Below the pieces are notes generated by a model. That model made no database searches. It worked only from the letters and a program-made list of their open reading frames with translations, and was not told where the DNA came from. 64,000 nucleotides of DNA. Origin: Lachnospiraceae bacterium (lineage in GTDB: Bacteria; Bacillota; Clostridia; Lachnospirales; Lachnospiraceae). Position numbers and translations under genes: made by a program. The number at the start of each line of letters is the position of its first letter. Within the stretch, counting starts at the first letter, position 1. This document shows positions 56,128 to 64,000 of this stretch, one piece after another. The DNA lies in contig SVFO01000001.1 in NCBI GenBank assembly GCA_015056795.1, positions 174,776 to 238,775 on the forward strand, written 5' to 3'.

Positions 56128-57559
56128 GTTCCAACTCCCTACTCTTTTCTTCCAAACCCTTCATCTCCTTCAGGAACCGAAGGACAAAGGGCACGGCCAC
56201 AAACATTGTCAAAATGTCCGAAATTCCTTGAGAACACTGAATTCCAGGTAGCCCAAGAACTGCCGATGAAACGAGAAGCACTGGCAGGAAGAACAAACCG
56301 CTTCGCAGCATCGACATGAGCGTCGCTATGCCAACCCTTCCGACACTCTGAAATAGCATGTTGGTGCAGACAGACAAGGGCTGGAAGAGCTGCCCAATAA
56401 ACTGTGCCGTCAGCGCCAGCGCACCGATTCTTACAACCTCAGGGTCATCGCGGAAAATCCGAACCAACGGCTCCGTAAACCAGATGCCGACCAGCGCCAC
56501 GACGCCGAGGAAAACCTCTCCGACCAAAAATGTGAATAAAAATGCCTTGCGAACACGCCCATATTTCTTTGCGCCATAATTAAACGCGCAGACAGGCTGG
56601 AAGCCCTGCCCGATGCCAAGGGCCGTTGCAAAGGTAAAGAAGCAAACGCGATTGACGATGGACATGGCAGCCACGGCCGCATCCCCGTAAAGACCCGCAC
56701 GATCATTCAAAAGCATCGTGGAAACACTGGTGAGACCTTGCCTTACAAGGCTCGGAAGACCCGTCTTGCAGATTAAAATGAGATCATTGAGATCCTTGGA
56801 AACATTGCGAAGGGAAAGCTTGCCCGACGTCTTCCCGCGAAGAAACATCGAGAGCAAAAGACTAAAGCTGATGAGCTGCGAAATGGCCGTAGAAATGCCA
56901 GCTCCCTGGATGCCCATGCGAAACTGACTCATGAGAAGCCAGTCGCCAAAAATATTCAAAATGCCGCCCGAAGCCAAGCCGATCATGGCGAAGGCCGCCT
57001 GCCCCTCAAAGCGGAGCACGTTATTGAGGACACAGCTCGAACACATAAACGGAGCCGCAAGCAGGATATAAAAGCCATAGGTTCTCGCGTAGGGCAGAAT
57101 CGTTTCCGTACTGCCGAGCAGTCGCATCAGCGGATCCAGCAGAAGGAGTCCCAGCACCGTCATGATGGCTCCCGTCAGCAACGCCGCAAAAAATCCGGTG
57201 GACGAATACTTCGAGGCCTTGTCCACCTCCTTGGCACCGAGGGCGCGCGAGGAAATGCTGCCGCTCCCCTGCCCATACATAAAGCCAAACGCCTGAATAA
57301 TCGCCATCAGGCCGAAAACGACACCGACCGCACCCGACGCACTCGTCGAGGCCGCCTCAATGTCCGTGACGCTCGGGTCAACAATCCCCGCACCATACTG
57401 CCCGATAAAAAAGGTGTCCGCCATGTTGTAGATGCTTGTCACAAGCATGCTGATCGTCGTCGGAATCCCAAGCTTGATCACCAGCGGCGCAATTGGTGTC
57501 TCCGTCATCTTCTGAAATTGTGCTTTTTGTCTATCCGCCATTTCCTGATCGTTCATCAT
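56108..57559 (-). CDS. MATE family efflux transporter
   Basis: 483 residues, twelve predicted membrane helices. PLVIKLGIPTTISMLVTSIYNMADTFFIG at the start is the MATE N-terminal block, repeated as GLPSLVRQGLTSVSTMLLNDRAGLYGDAAVAAM in the second half. Exports cationic drugs or metabolites using Na+ or H+. It is translationally coupled to the peptidase/LRR gene, an unusual pairing with no clear functional reason. Confidence 0.93.
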   Translation of the reverse strand: MMNDQEMADRQKAQFQKMTETPIAPLVIKLGIPTTISMLVTSIYNMADTFFIGQYGAGIVDPSVTDIEAASTSASGAVGVVFGLMAIIQAFGFMYGQGSGSISSRALGAKEVDKASKYSSTGFFAALLTGAIMTVLGLLLLDPLMRLLGSTETILPYARTYGFYILLAAPFMCSSCVLNNVLRFEGQAAFAMIGLASGGILNIFGDWLLMSQFRMGIQGAGISTAISQLISFSLLLSMFLRGKTSGKLSLRNVSKDLNDLILICKTGLPSLVRQGLTSVSTMLLNDRAGLYGDAAVAAMSIVNRVCFFTFATALGIGQGFQPVCAFNYGAKKYGRVRKAFLFTFLVGEVFLGVVALVGIWFTEPLVRIFRDDPEVVRIGALALTAQFIGQLFQPLSVCTNMLFQSVGRVGIATLMSMLRSGLFFLPVLLVSSAVLGLPGIQCSQGISDILTMFVAVPFVLRFLKEMKGLEEKSRELEHEKVEG

Positions 57560-57573
57560 TTCGTCCTATCCAT

Positions 57574-57621
57574 CATTTTGGCTTTGCACGTCGTTCTATC
57601 GCCATTTTGGCTTTGCACGTC
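57574..57621. repeat. Direct repeat CATTTTGGCTTTGCACGTC, two copies
   Basis: Exact 19-base copies at 57574-57592 and 57603-57621 upstream of the MATE gene. May be paired operator half-sites or a small duplication. Confidence 0.6.
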
Positions 57622-57677
57622 ATACCATCGGTTCCTATGAAAACCTTCCCGCTTGGGTAGCTTTCCCTTGAATTTCT

Positions 57678-58085
57678 TTACTTCTTCAGCTTTTCCAAGC
57701 TTCCAACAACTTCCTTCACATATTCCGCCAGCTTTTTCTCCGCCACGCCGGCAACCTTCGCATTACATTTACCCATCGGAATGAGAAAGACGGGCACCTC
57801 CGCGCTCGAAATTGCGCCAGCCATTCTCGGCGAAATTTCTCCCAGCATGGCATTTGCCATCAAAATTCCCATGGGGCCACAGATGGCATCCACGCGCATA
57901 CTATTATAAACCACCGCATTCTCTCCAGTGGCTCCAAGCGTCGTTCCGCCCTTCATCATGTTGGCCGTTGCCGTTGCATTCGTTCCAACGGCAATGATCT
58001 CTGCCTCGGGAATCGCTGCCAAGATTGCCTCGACCAAAAGCCTTCCAACGCCGCCGCCCTGGCCGTCCATCACCATGATTCTCAT
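57678..58085 (-). CDS. DUF3842 family protein
   Basis: 135 residues: MRIMVMDGQGGGVGRLLVEAIL at the start is a Rossmann-like glycine-rich loop, followed by EIIAVGTNATATANMMKGG and ICGPMGILMANAMLGEISPRMA. The pattern matches the DUF3842 family, common in Clostridia and of unknown function. It probably binds a nucleotide or cofactor. Monocistronic by its flanks. Confidence 0.75.
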   Translation of the reverse strand: MRIMVMDGQGGGVGRLLVEAILAAIPEAEIIAVGTNATATANMMKGGTTLGATGENAVVYNSMRVDAICGPMGILMANAMLGEISPRMAGAISSAEVPVFLIPMGKCNAKVAGVAEKKLAEYVKEVVGSLEKLKK

Positions 58086-58173
58086 GCCATACTTCCTCCA
58101 TGATATACTAATAAAGTCATTATATACGAAATAGCGCAGATACGCAAAAGTTTTTTATTTCGTTACCTCACAA

Positions 58174-58210
58174 CAAAAAACCCTGGCGCGAGAGCATACG
58201 CGTCAGGGTT
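58174..58210 (-). terminator. Terminator of the GlsB-like gene
   Basis: AACCCTG-ACGCG/CGCGCCAGGGTT stem followed by TTTTTTG on the minus strand. Confidence 0.9.
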
Positions 58211-58234
58211 TTCGCAGATTCTAAACTCGATGAT

Positions 58235-58480
58235 TTATTTCTTATTCTTAATCAGTCTTACAACAAAGATCAGGAGGCATGCGCCGATCACGCCACAGAT
58301 GATGTTGCCGATGAAGCCATGGAAGCTGATGCCAAGAACGCCAAACAGCGCACCTGCAACTGCGCCTCCGACAACGCCAAGGATAATGTTGATGATAATG
58401 CCGTGCTCACTCTTCATGATAATGCCTGCCAACCATCCGCAAATGGCACCTACGATAAGACTAACAATAAAATTAATCAT
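58235..58480 (-). CDS. GlsB/YeaQ/YmgE family membrane protein
   Basis: 81 residues, three membrane segments with the family pattern NFIVSLIVGAICGWLAGIIMKSEHGIIINIILGVVGGAVAGALFGVLG. These transglycosylase-associated small proteins are linked to general stress responses; molecular function unknown. It has a good AAGGAAAGG ribosome site and its own terminator. Confidence 0.92.
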   Translation of the reverse strand: MINFIVSLIVGAICGWLAGIIMKSEHGIIINIILGVVGGAVAGALFGVLGISFHGFIGNIICGVIGACLLIFVVRLIKNKK

Positions 58481-58574
58481 TTTTCCCTTTCCTTTCTTTT
58501 CTCAGAATCCGTTTACGAACTCAGTTTTTGAAATCATAAAAATTATATTCAATTTTTTGTATCGAGACAAGTAT

Positions 58575-58623
58575 AAAATATCACAATATACCTCGCCTGT
58601 CAAGGTATATTGTGATATTTTTT
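58575..58623 (-). terminator. Terminator of the toxN-like gene
   Basis: Perfect 18-bp stem AAATATCACAATATACCT with its complement at 58603-58620 and a 9-base loop; T-run on both strands. Confidence 0.85.
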
Positions 58624-58656
58624 GTAAAGTATTCCGTTGAAACAAATATCAGTTTG

Positions 58657-59190
58657 TCATCCAATTATATTCGCATTATATCTATCGCATACCCGCTCCA
58701 TTTTTCTAAAATCTAGGCATCTATCTTTCCCTTTATATTTTGAATTCTCTCCACATAGATCGTATAAAACCCTTGCCTTATTGACAATTGCTTCACGATT
58801 CTTACGGCACCACATTAATTCATCAATGCATAATTGTTTATAATGCTTTTCTGCTACGGTATCGTCCTTGTTGTCTTTCAAAATAACTTTCTGCGTCTGA
58901 GCATCCTCTACTGGAATCATAAGATTATAATTCAAGACTCCAATTAGTTTTCCTTTTCTGTCCATTATCTTGTCAAAATCCGCACGCGGTTTCATTTTCT
59001 TATGTTTCTCAACCGGATGTGACAAGGGAATAAGATATTTCCTATTATTAAGCATAACAATAACACCTACATAAATTCTATGCTGTTTTCCAATTTGGGG
59101 AGAAACGGATGAAACACGATCATCGGCATTGTGCAGATTTCTGACATATTTCATATCGATCAGATATAGATTTAAGCGTTCTTGTGCCAT
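58657..59190 (-). CDS. Type III toxin-antitoxin endoribonuclease, ToxN/AbiQ family
   Basis: 177 residues from ATG 59190 (AAAGGAAT just upstream). The order of motifs follows ToxN: LYLIDMKYVRNL at the start, HRIYVGVIVMLNNRKYLIPLSHPVEKH, FDKIMDRKGKLIGVLNYNLMIPV, then YKQLCIDELMWCRKNREAIVNKARVLYDLC. ToxN proteins cut mRNA and are held inactive by pseudoknotted RNA repeats; several abort phage infection. The region upstream supplies the expected RNA antitoxin, promoter and intervening terminator. Confidence 0.88.
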   Translation of the reverse strand: MAQERLNLYLIDMKYVRNLHNADDRVSSVSPQIGKQHRIYVGVIVMLNNRKYLIPLSHPVEKHKKMKPRADFDKIMDRKGKLIGVLNYNLMIPVEDAQTQKVILKDNKDDTVAEKHYKQLCIDELMWCRKNREAIVNKARVLYDLCGENSKYKGKDRCLDFRKMERVCDRYNANIIG

Positions 59191-59211
59191 ATATTCCTTT
59201 ATAAATGTAAA

Positions 59212-59239
59212 CTTGGCTATGTCAAACGACATAGCCAAG
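59212..59239 (-). terminator. Terminator between antitoxin RNA and toxin gene
   Basis: Perfect 12-bp stem CTTGGCTATGTC/GACATAGCCAAG with a four-base loop, then TTTACATTTAT on the minus strand, 22 bases before the toxin ATG. Type III loci use a leaky terminator here to set the RNA:toxin ratio. Confidence 0.88.
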
Positions 59240-59242
59240 CTG

Positions 59243-59303
59243 TGAGATCACCATCAGCGATCTCATCACTTTTACAACTTCCACTTATCGGTAGGACCCA
59301 CCG
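59243..59303 (-). ncRNA. ToxI-like antitoxin RNA
   Basis: On the minus strand, 59303-59268 reads CGGTGGGTCCTACCGATAAG then TGGAAGTTGTAAAAGT, which lines up with the 36-nt ToxI repeat pattern (AGGTG...CTACC...AAGTG...) and has the length of one repeat. It is followed by a GAGATC/GATCTC hairpin (59243-59265). Only one clear copy is seen, while known loci often have several. Confidence 0.65.
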
Positions 59304-59310
59304 TAATTTT

Positions 59311-59338
59311 ATAGTAACAGAAATTATTCAGTTGTCAA
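59311..59338 (-). promoter_or_regulatory. Promoter of the antitoxin RNA
   Basis: TTGACA (59338-59333) and TACTAT (59316-59311) on the minus strand, 16-base spacer, ending 8 bases before the RNA repeat. Confidence 0.75.
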
Positions 59339-59460
59339 GCATTACTCACCACGGTTCTCGCTTATCGTTTTGTTTCATACTAGGAAATCGCAGCGATGTG
59401 CCAAAAGAATGTTCTGAAGTGAAACAAATTAAGTATAAGATATGTCCTCATTGAAGTCAA

Positions 59461-59492
59461 GAAAAATATAAGCGCTCTCCACAGAGAGCGCC
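59461..59492 (-). terminator. Terminator of glpK
   Basis: GCGCTCTC/GAGAGCGC stem, then TTATATTTTTC on the minus strand. Confidence 0.88.
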
Positions 59493-59506
59493 TACAACCA
59501 TTGATC

Positions 59507-61003
59507 CTATTCCTCTTCCGCCCAGACTCTCGCACACTTCACAGCCCGCTTCCAGCCCTTCATGAGCTTTTCTCGTCTCTCCCAGGACATGGTCGGCAGG
59601 AAATCCGCACCGAGGCTCCAGTTCGCCTTGATTTCCTCCTTGCTCGTCCAGTAGCCCACGGCAAGTCCCGCAAGATATGCCGCGCCCAGCGCCGTCGTCT
59701 CAATGCAGCGAGGCCGCAAAACCTCCGTCCCGATGACGTCCGCCTGGAACTGCATCAGGAAATCGTTGGCACTCGCGCCGCCATCCACGGTCAGGGTTCT
59801 CAGCTTCATGCCGCTGTCCTCCTCCATCGCCGCAAGGACGTCCGCCGTCTGATACGCAATGGATTCGAGCGTTGCACGAACGAAGTGATCCTTCGTACAG
59901 CCACGGGTAATGCCGACGATGGTCCCCCTCGCATATTGATCCCAGTAGGGCGCGCCCATGCCAGCAAAGGCAGGTACGACATAAACTCCTGCCGTGTCAG
60001 GCACGCGCCGTGCATACTCCTCGGATTGGGAGGCCTTCTGGAACATACGCATGCCGTCGCGAAGCCACTGAATTGCCGCTCCCGCAACAAAAACGCTTCC
60101 CTCCAGCGCATATTCGATCTGATCATTTCCGCTGGCGGCGATGGTCGTCAGCAGTCCCGCTTTCGAGGAAATGGCCTTGGCACCCGTATTCATGAGTAAG
60201 AAGCAGCCCGTTCCGTAGGTATTTTTCACCTGTCCCTGCTCAAAACAGCACTGTCCAAACAGCGCCGCCTGCTGGTCTCCAGCCGCTCCCGCTACCTTGA
60301 TCCGACCGCCGAGCACGGAAGGGTCCGTCTCCCCATAGACATAGCTGGACGGACAAACCTTAGGTAACATGCTCTCAGGAATGCCAAAATACTGTAAAAT
60401 TCTCTCATCCCAGCAAAGCTTGTGAATGTCGTAAAGCATGGTTCTCGATGCGTTGGTGTAGTCCGTGACGTGGACGGCACCCTTCGTCAAATTCCAGATA
60501 AGCCAGGTATCCACGGTGCCAAAGAGGAGCTCACCCTTCTCAGCGCGCTCCCTTGCTCCCGGGACATTATCCAGAATCCAGGCGATCTTCGTCGCGCTAA
60601 AATAGGCATCGGGGATGAGTCCCGTCGTCTCGCGGACATACTCCTCGAGTCCGTCCGCCTTCAGCTGCTCAATGCGATCCGCCGTTCTCCTGCACTGCCA
60701 GACAATGGCGTTGTAGACAGGCTCGCCAGTCTTTTTATCCCAAACGATGGTCGTTTCTCTTTGGTTGGTAATGCCGATGGCACAGATTTTATCTGCTCCC
60801 ACGCCGACTCTCGCCGTTGCTTCGATCGCCACTGCAAGCTGGCTCGACCAAATCTCCTTCGGGTCATGCTCCACCCAGCCGGGCTTCGGATAAATCTGCC
60901 CGAACTCCTTCTGCGCCATCGAGCAGATGTTGCCCTCCTTGTCGAACAAAATACATCTCGAGCTTGTTGTCCCCTGATCCAATGCCATTACGTAACCCTG
61001 CAT
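59507..61003 (-). CDS. glpK: Glycerol kinase
   Basis: 498 residues. FGGY-family kinase: phosphate-1 loop [47 protein letters not shown], and the C-terminal phosphate-2/adenosine region [22 protein letters not shown]. Phosphorylates glycerol to glycerol 3-phosphate. Length is standard. No glpF or glpD neighbour is visible. Confidence 0.97.
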   Translation of the reverse strand: MQGYVMALDQGTTSSRCILFDKEGNICSMAQKEFGQIYPKPGWVEHDPKEIWSSQLAVAIEATARVGVGADKICAIGITNQRETTIVWDKKTGEPVYNAIVWQCRRTADRIEQLKADGLEEYVRETTGLIPDAYFSATKIAWILDNVPGARERAEKGELLFGTVDTWLIWNLTKGAVHVTDYTNASRTMLYDIHKLCWDERILQYFGIPESMLPKVCPSSYVYGETDPSVLGGRIKVAGAAGDQQAALFGQCCFEQGQVKNTYGTGCFLLMNTGAKAISSKAGLLTTIAASGNDQIEYALEGSVFVAGAAIQWLRDGMRMFQKASQSEEYARRVPDTAGVYVVPAFAGMGAPYWDQYARGTIVGITRGCTKDHFVRATLESIAYQTADVLAAMEEDSGMKLRTLTVDGGASANDFLMQFQADVIGTEVLRPRCIETTALGAAYLAGLAVGYWTSKEEIKANWSLGADFLPTMSWERREKLMKGWKRAVKCARVWAEEE

Positions 61004-61094
61004 GCTTTACCCTCCGTATTTCACCCTTTAAACCGTCTGCTGCTAAGCCTCTGATCTTATTTCCCGTATGCTTGCTTCCTTTCCTGACTACAAG

Positions 61095-61126
61095 AAAAGT
61101 CTGTCTTCGCATTGCGAAAACAGACT
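61095..61126 (-). terminator. Terminator of the 191-residue hypothetical gene
   Basis: AGTCTGT-TTCGC/GCGAA-ACAGACT followed by TTTTCTTG on the minus strand. Confidence 0.8.
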
Positions 61127-61154
61127 CCTTCGTTGGTTTATCGTCTCTGTCAAT

Positions 61155-61730
61155 TTAGTCCCGATAAGGTGTTTTTGCGTCACATTCCTCAGAATGGAAT
61201 CTGGAGCAATGCTTGTCCCTGTATTTTTTACAGAGCGCCAATCTCCAGTGATCGTCGTAGCCCGTCTCTGCCAAATCAATCTCCCAATACTCCTGATACA
61301 GCACTGGCTGGCAAGGAGGATTATGAATCCACCAATCAGGATAAGGGAACTTCTGGCAATACTCATAGATCTCGTTGGGGCTCTTCTGATTCATCATGCG
61401 CTTAAACATATCTGCATAGGTATTGCAGATACCCTCACGCCAATCCGGTGCATCCGGATCCAGCCAAGGGAACACCATGAAAGGAGGTAAGATATCCATG
61501 TCCTTTAAGATATAAACAACCTCCGGGTTCGCCTTAATGTACAGGAACAAATCCTCTGCTGCCTTGGCATAGGATTCCAACGCTCCAACCTCTTTTGGAA
61601 AATGGTTTCTCATTGCTTCCGTCTGTGCGGAATCTCCCAAGGAAATGCTTTGACTTGTCTTCTTTGTATCATCTTGCATTTTCTTGATTTTTGCTAATTT
61701 ACGATTCGCGAAGACATCTTTAAGACCCAT
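61155..61730 (-). CDS. Hypothetical cytoplasmic protein
   Basis: 191 residues from ATG 61730 (AGAGGAG 9 bases upstream). No signal or membrane segment. A basic N-terminus (MGLKDVFANRKLAKIKKMQDD) is followed by a helical region and an aromatic, proline-rich part (FPWLDPDAPDWREGICNTY, then FPYPDWWIHNPPCQPVLYQEYWEIDLAETGYDDHW) reminiscent of small acyl-transfer or metal-binding folds. I do not recognise a family. Monocistronic between glpK and the serpin. Confidence 0.6.
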   Translation of the reverse strand: MGLKDVFANRKLAKIKKMQDDTKKTSQSISLGDSAQTEAMRNHFPKEVGALESYAKAAEDLFLYIKANPEVVYILKDMDILPPFMVFPWLDPDAPDWREGICNTYADMFKRMMNQKSPNEIYEYCQKFPYPDWWIHNPPCQPVLYQEYWEIDLAETGYDDHWRLALCKKYRDKHCSRFHSEECDAKTPYRD

Positions 61731-61931
61731 TAACAGTAACTCCTCTCTAACCCATATTCCCCCATGCGTTTTCAAAGAACCTCATACGCAGATATTAATT
61801 ATATACTAAAAAAAGTCTTTCGTAAAGACACATTTTTTACGAAATTCACAAATCGGAAGCACTTTTTCGCCTACTTGTCTCCCTATACTAACGAATTTCG
61901 TCTCTGAAAATAGTATACCACAATTCCATGC

Positions 61932-61970
61932 AAAAAAAAAGACACTTCGAAGAAGAAAGTGTCCTTTTTT
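61932..61970. terminator. Terminator of the serpin gene
   Basis: GACACTT/AAGTGTC stem flanked by an A-run and a T-run, so it can work in both directions. Confidence 0.85.
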
Positions 61971-62025
61971 ACGCCATTTCCTTGCAGTGCAAGCTATTGT
62001 GTTTTGTCTGATGAAAAGTCACAAG

Positions 62026-63489
62026 CTATTGTATGTCGGTCACCTTCCCGGCAAAAAGTATCTGGTCGTTATTGCTGTCATAGATTAGGAATGCAAACGG
62101 TCTGTCCAGGAAAACCTCCTTGATTTCCCTTTGAACCGGTTCTATAAAAGCTGCCGTATCCTTCGCCAAGATCACGGTCACGGCTGCTGCCCTGGTGCCC
62201 TCCTCGTCCAGCTCAATCTTACACTTCTGAAGAATGTCGCTGACAAAAAGCGATCTTCCCTCCACCATCTTGTCAAACTCCTCGCAGGCAGGATCAAAAA
62301 TCTTGAGAACTCCCTCTGCTTTCAGAATGTCAACGACGTTCTCCGTCATCGTCTCAAACTCCAGCTTTGGCATGATGGCCCTGACGTCATACTCCTCCGT
62401 TCTGGACTCCATCAGACTCTTTAAATCCAGATCGCTGAGCGAAAAATCGCCCTCCTCCTTGGGAAGAATGCCAATGAACTCAAATCCATTGTAGTAATTT
62501 TTTGCAAATGCCGTGCAATGCTCATTTTCAAAATATTTGGAAAGAGAATAGTCTACCAGCATATCCTGCGTTGTCTTCTTCCCCGCCAGGTTGGTAAACT
62601 CGCGCTGATTGACGATCCATTGCTTAACCCACGGAGATTCAAAGTACAGGGAATTTACCAGGACTGCAGCCAGCCCAGGACTAAACATGTCAGGCTTCAC
62701 AACCTCTTTAATCAATCCCTCCGTATGCTCATCGCACCAAGAATTGATCTTGTTTGCCGTGGCCTCCGCCTCATTGACGAAATCGACGTTCTCCGCCTCT
62801 GCGCGGAACTTTTTCTGCACGAGCTTGCGATAATTCTCTGAAAGCTTATCCCCTTTTCTGACCCAAATCGAATTGGCAAGCTTGTAGGAGAAGGAATACT
62901 TGGAATACTGATCATCCTCATGGGCTTCCAAACCTTCCGCAAAGGCAAGATACTGATCTACCCAATCTGCATAAGTCTCGCCGCCAAGATAGCGGTAGAG
63001 CTCTGCCGCCGTCTCACCCGTCGTCCCTTCCGCAACCATGCCAAGCGCCACGTTTAATGAAAGCGGGCTCACCAGAATGTTACCACCCTTCTCCTGGTAA
63101 ACCTGATCCGCGAAATACGCAGCCTTCTGATAAGCGTTTTCCAGCTCCACGGGAATAATTTCATGGTCTCCGTTTGCCCCGAGCTTACGAACCTCCCCCG
63201 AGCCCCCCTGCTCGCTGCTCCCCTGTGACTGTCCAGAATTCCCCTGACCATTCTCTCCTTGTTCGCTACTTCCTTGATTGCCATTTCCTTGCTCGCTAAT
63301 TCCCTGATTGCCATTTCCTTGCTCGCTAATTCCCTGATTGCCATTTCCTTGCGACTGCCCTGAGGGATCTTCCTGCCTACTTCCCGAAATTTCTTGCCCT
63401 GAGCTTCCCTGCGGATTCCCCGTCCCAACGTCACTACATCCCGACAACGCCATACATGCACATAATAAAATAAGCAATTTCTTCTTCAT
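62026..63489 (-). CDS. Serpin-family lipoprotein
   Basis: 487 residues. Lipoprotein signal (MKKKLLILLCACMALSGCSD), then a ~75-residue Gly/Asn/Gln/Ser linker with GNGNQGISEQ repeats, then a full serpin fold: NILVSPLSLNVALGMVAEGTTGETAAEL, WCDEHTEGLIKEVV, LVNSLYFESPWVKQW, the reactive-loop hinge LDEEGTRAAAVTVI and the C-terminal signature VFLDRPFAFLIYDSNNDQILFAGKV. The hinge keeps small residues, as in inhibitory serpins. Likely a surface inhibitor of host or competitor serine proteases in the gut. Confidence 0.92.
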   Translation of the reverse strand: MKKKLLILLCACMALSGCSDVGTGNPQGSSGQEISGSRQEDPSGQSQGNGNQGISEQGNGNQGISEQGNGNQGSSEQGENGQGNSGQSQGSSEQGGSGEVRKLGANGDHEIIPVELENAYQKAAYFADQVYQEKGGNILVSPLSLNVALGMVAEGTTGETAAELYRYLGGETYADWVDQYLAFAEGLEAHEDDQYSKYSFSYKLANSIWVRKGDKLSENYRKLVQKKFRAEAENVDFVNEAEATANKINSWCDEHTEGLIKEVVKPDMFSPGLAAVLVNSLYFESPWVKQWIVNQREFTNLAGKKTTQDMLVDYSLSKYFENEHCTAFAKNYYNGFEFIGILPKEEGDFSLSDLDLKSLMESRTEEYDVRAIMPKLEFETMTENVVDILKAEGVLKIFDPACEEFDKMVEGRSLFVSDILQKCKIELDEEGTRAAAVTVILAKDTAAFIEPVQREIKEVFLDRPFAFLIYDSNNDQILFAGKVTDIQ

Positions 63490-63531
63490 ATATTCTAGCT
63501 CCTTTTCTGAATCCTGCCCTTATCCTATATA

Positions 63532-63601
63532 GTACTTCTTTATCTGTACTTCTTTATCTGTACTTCTTTATCTGTACTTCTTTATCTGTACTTCTTTATC
63601 T
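63532..63601. repeat. 14-bp tandem repeat upstream of the serpin gene
   Basis: TACTTCTTTATCTG five times in a row, then a partial copy. The first copy begins about 43 bases before the serpin start codon, in its promoter region. Confidence 0.95.
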
Positions 63602-63820
63602 GCACTTCTTTTCTGTCTGCTGTTTAGGCGATCGCGCCTCTTATCCTATAAGACGCCATTCTTCTTCATAAGTTCTTTTCATCACAAAATTTCAATGAAG
63701 GTATTTCTACAACCTAAAAGCTGTCGATTTCCCTGCTTCCAATCAACAAACCAGAAGTTGTATGTTTCTGCAAGCGGTGCGTCATAGCCACATGCGAATG
63801 GACACCGCACACCTATTTCT

Positions 63821-64000
63821 GCTTGCTCAGATTTCATTTTCGTCTTGCAGGCAAACAACCTCTTCCCCTATGCTTGCCTGGATTCCTCTTTTATTCTCTC
63901 AGGCAAGCGTTTTTCGTCCTTCCTGCTTGCCTGGATTCCTCTTTTCGCTTCACAGGCAAGCATTCTCTCGCTTTTTTGCTTGCCTGGATTCCCTTTCCGC
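63821..64000. repeat. Tandem array of ~53-bp hairpin units, running off the window
   Basis: GCTTGCCTGGATTCC starts units at 63872, 63925 and 63978 (53-bp steps); a degenerate unit starts at 63821. Each holds CAGGCAAGC 28 bases later, so each can fold as GCTTGCCTG/CAGGCAAGC. The array continues past base 64000. No gene is seen in 63602-64000. Confidence 0.85.

Overview
The window looks like chromosome of a low-to-mid GC Gram-positive anaerobe of the Clostridia, most likely Lachnospiraceae. The reasons are the Firmicutes gene order trmR/mltG-like/DUF1292/ruvX/ireB, a CIRCE-controlled hrcA-grpE-dnaK-dnaJ operon, RNase J, many lipoproteins with lipobox cysteines, strong AGGAGG ribosome sites, and BspA-type leucine-rich and InlB-type surface proteins. 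Most genes lie on the minus strand.

Layout: 1-12.4 kb is housekeeping (tRNA methylation, RNase J, ruvX/ireB, pyrophosphatase, mtaB, an HPr-like protein without its histidine, thiI, cysteine desulfurase, rsmE, prmA). 12.5-17.3 kb holds a lipoprotein, a membrane protein with a C-terminal J domain, and a leucine-rich-repeat protein. 36-42 kb is the heat-shock operon. 42-44.4 kb holds a protein that reads as a stand-alone CARF-HEPN (Csm6/Csx1-like) nuclease. 44.8-58.5 kb is envelope and surface functions (uppP, patatin lipase, aminotransferase, transglutaminase-like lipoprotein, a 1586-residue clostripain/BspA fusion, MATE pump). 58.6-59.4 kb is a type III toxin-antitoxin locus of the ToxIN/AbiQ kind. 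59.5-63.5 kb holds glpK and a serpin lipoprotein.

The most interesting part is 18,249-35,386, a 17.1-kb integrated element. It carries a large serine recombinase at one end, and a MobA/MobL relaxase and a TnpW-like protein further in. It has split a Sel1-repeat lipoprotein gene. The 5' part lies at 35.4-36.0 kb and the 3' part at 17.3-18.2 kb. Joining them at the shared trinucleotide TGC restores one uninterrupted 515-codon frame, and the two element ends form a symmetric 23 + GC + 23 attP.

The cargo of this element is a tightly overlapping minus-strand operon: a 1184-residue secreted surface protein, a 33-residue peptide, an Asn/Gly-rich lipoprotein, an HPr-kinase-like ATPase, a PqqD-like protein, an S26-type peptidase, an ABC exporter and a nucleotidyltransferase. 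The set recalls the accessory enzymes of paeninodin-type lasso peptide clusters, but no lasso cyclase or transglutaminase-type leader protease is present. The peptide and the lipoprotein share a V-I-S-x-P-E-V-x-I motif. I regard this as a candidate undescribed peptide-modification and export system carried by a mobilizable element.
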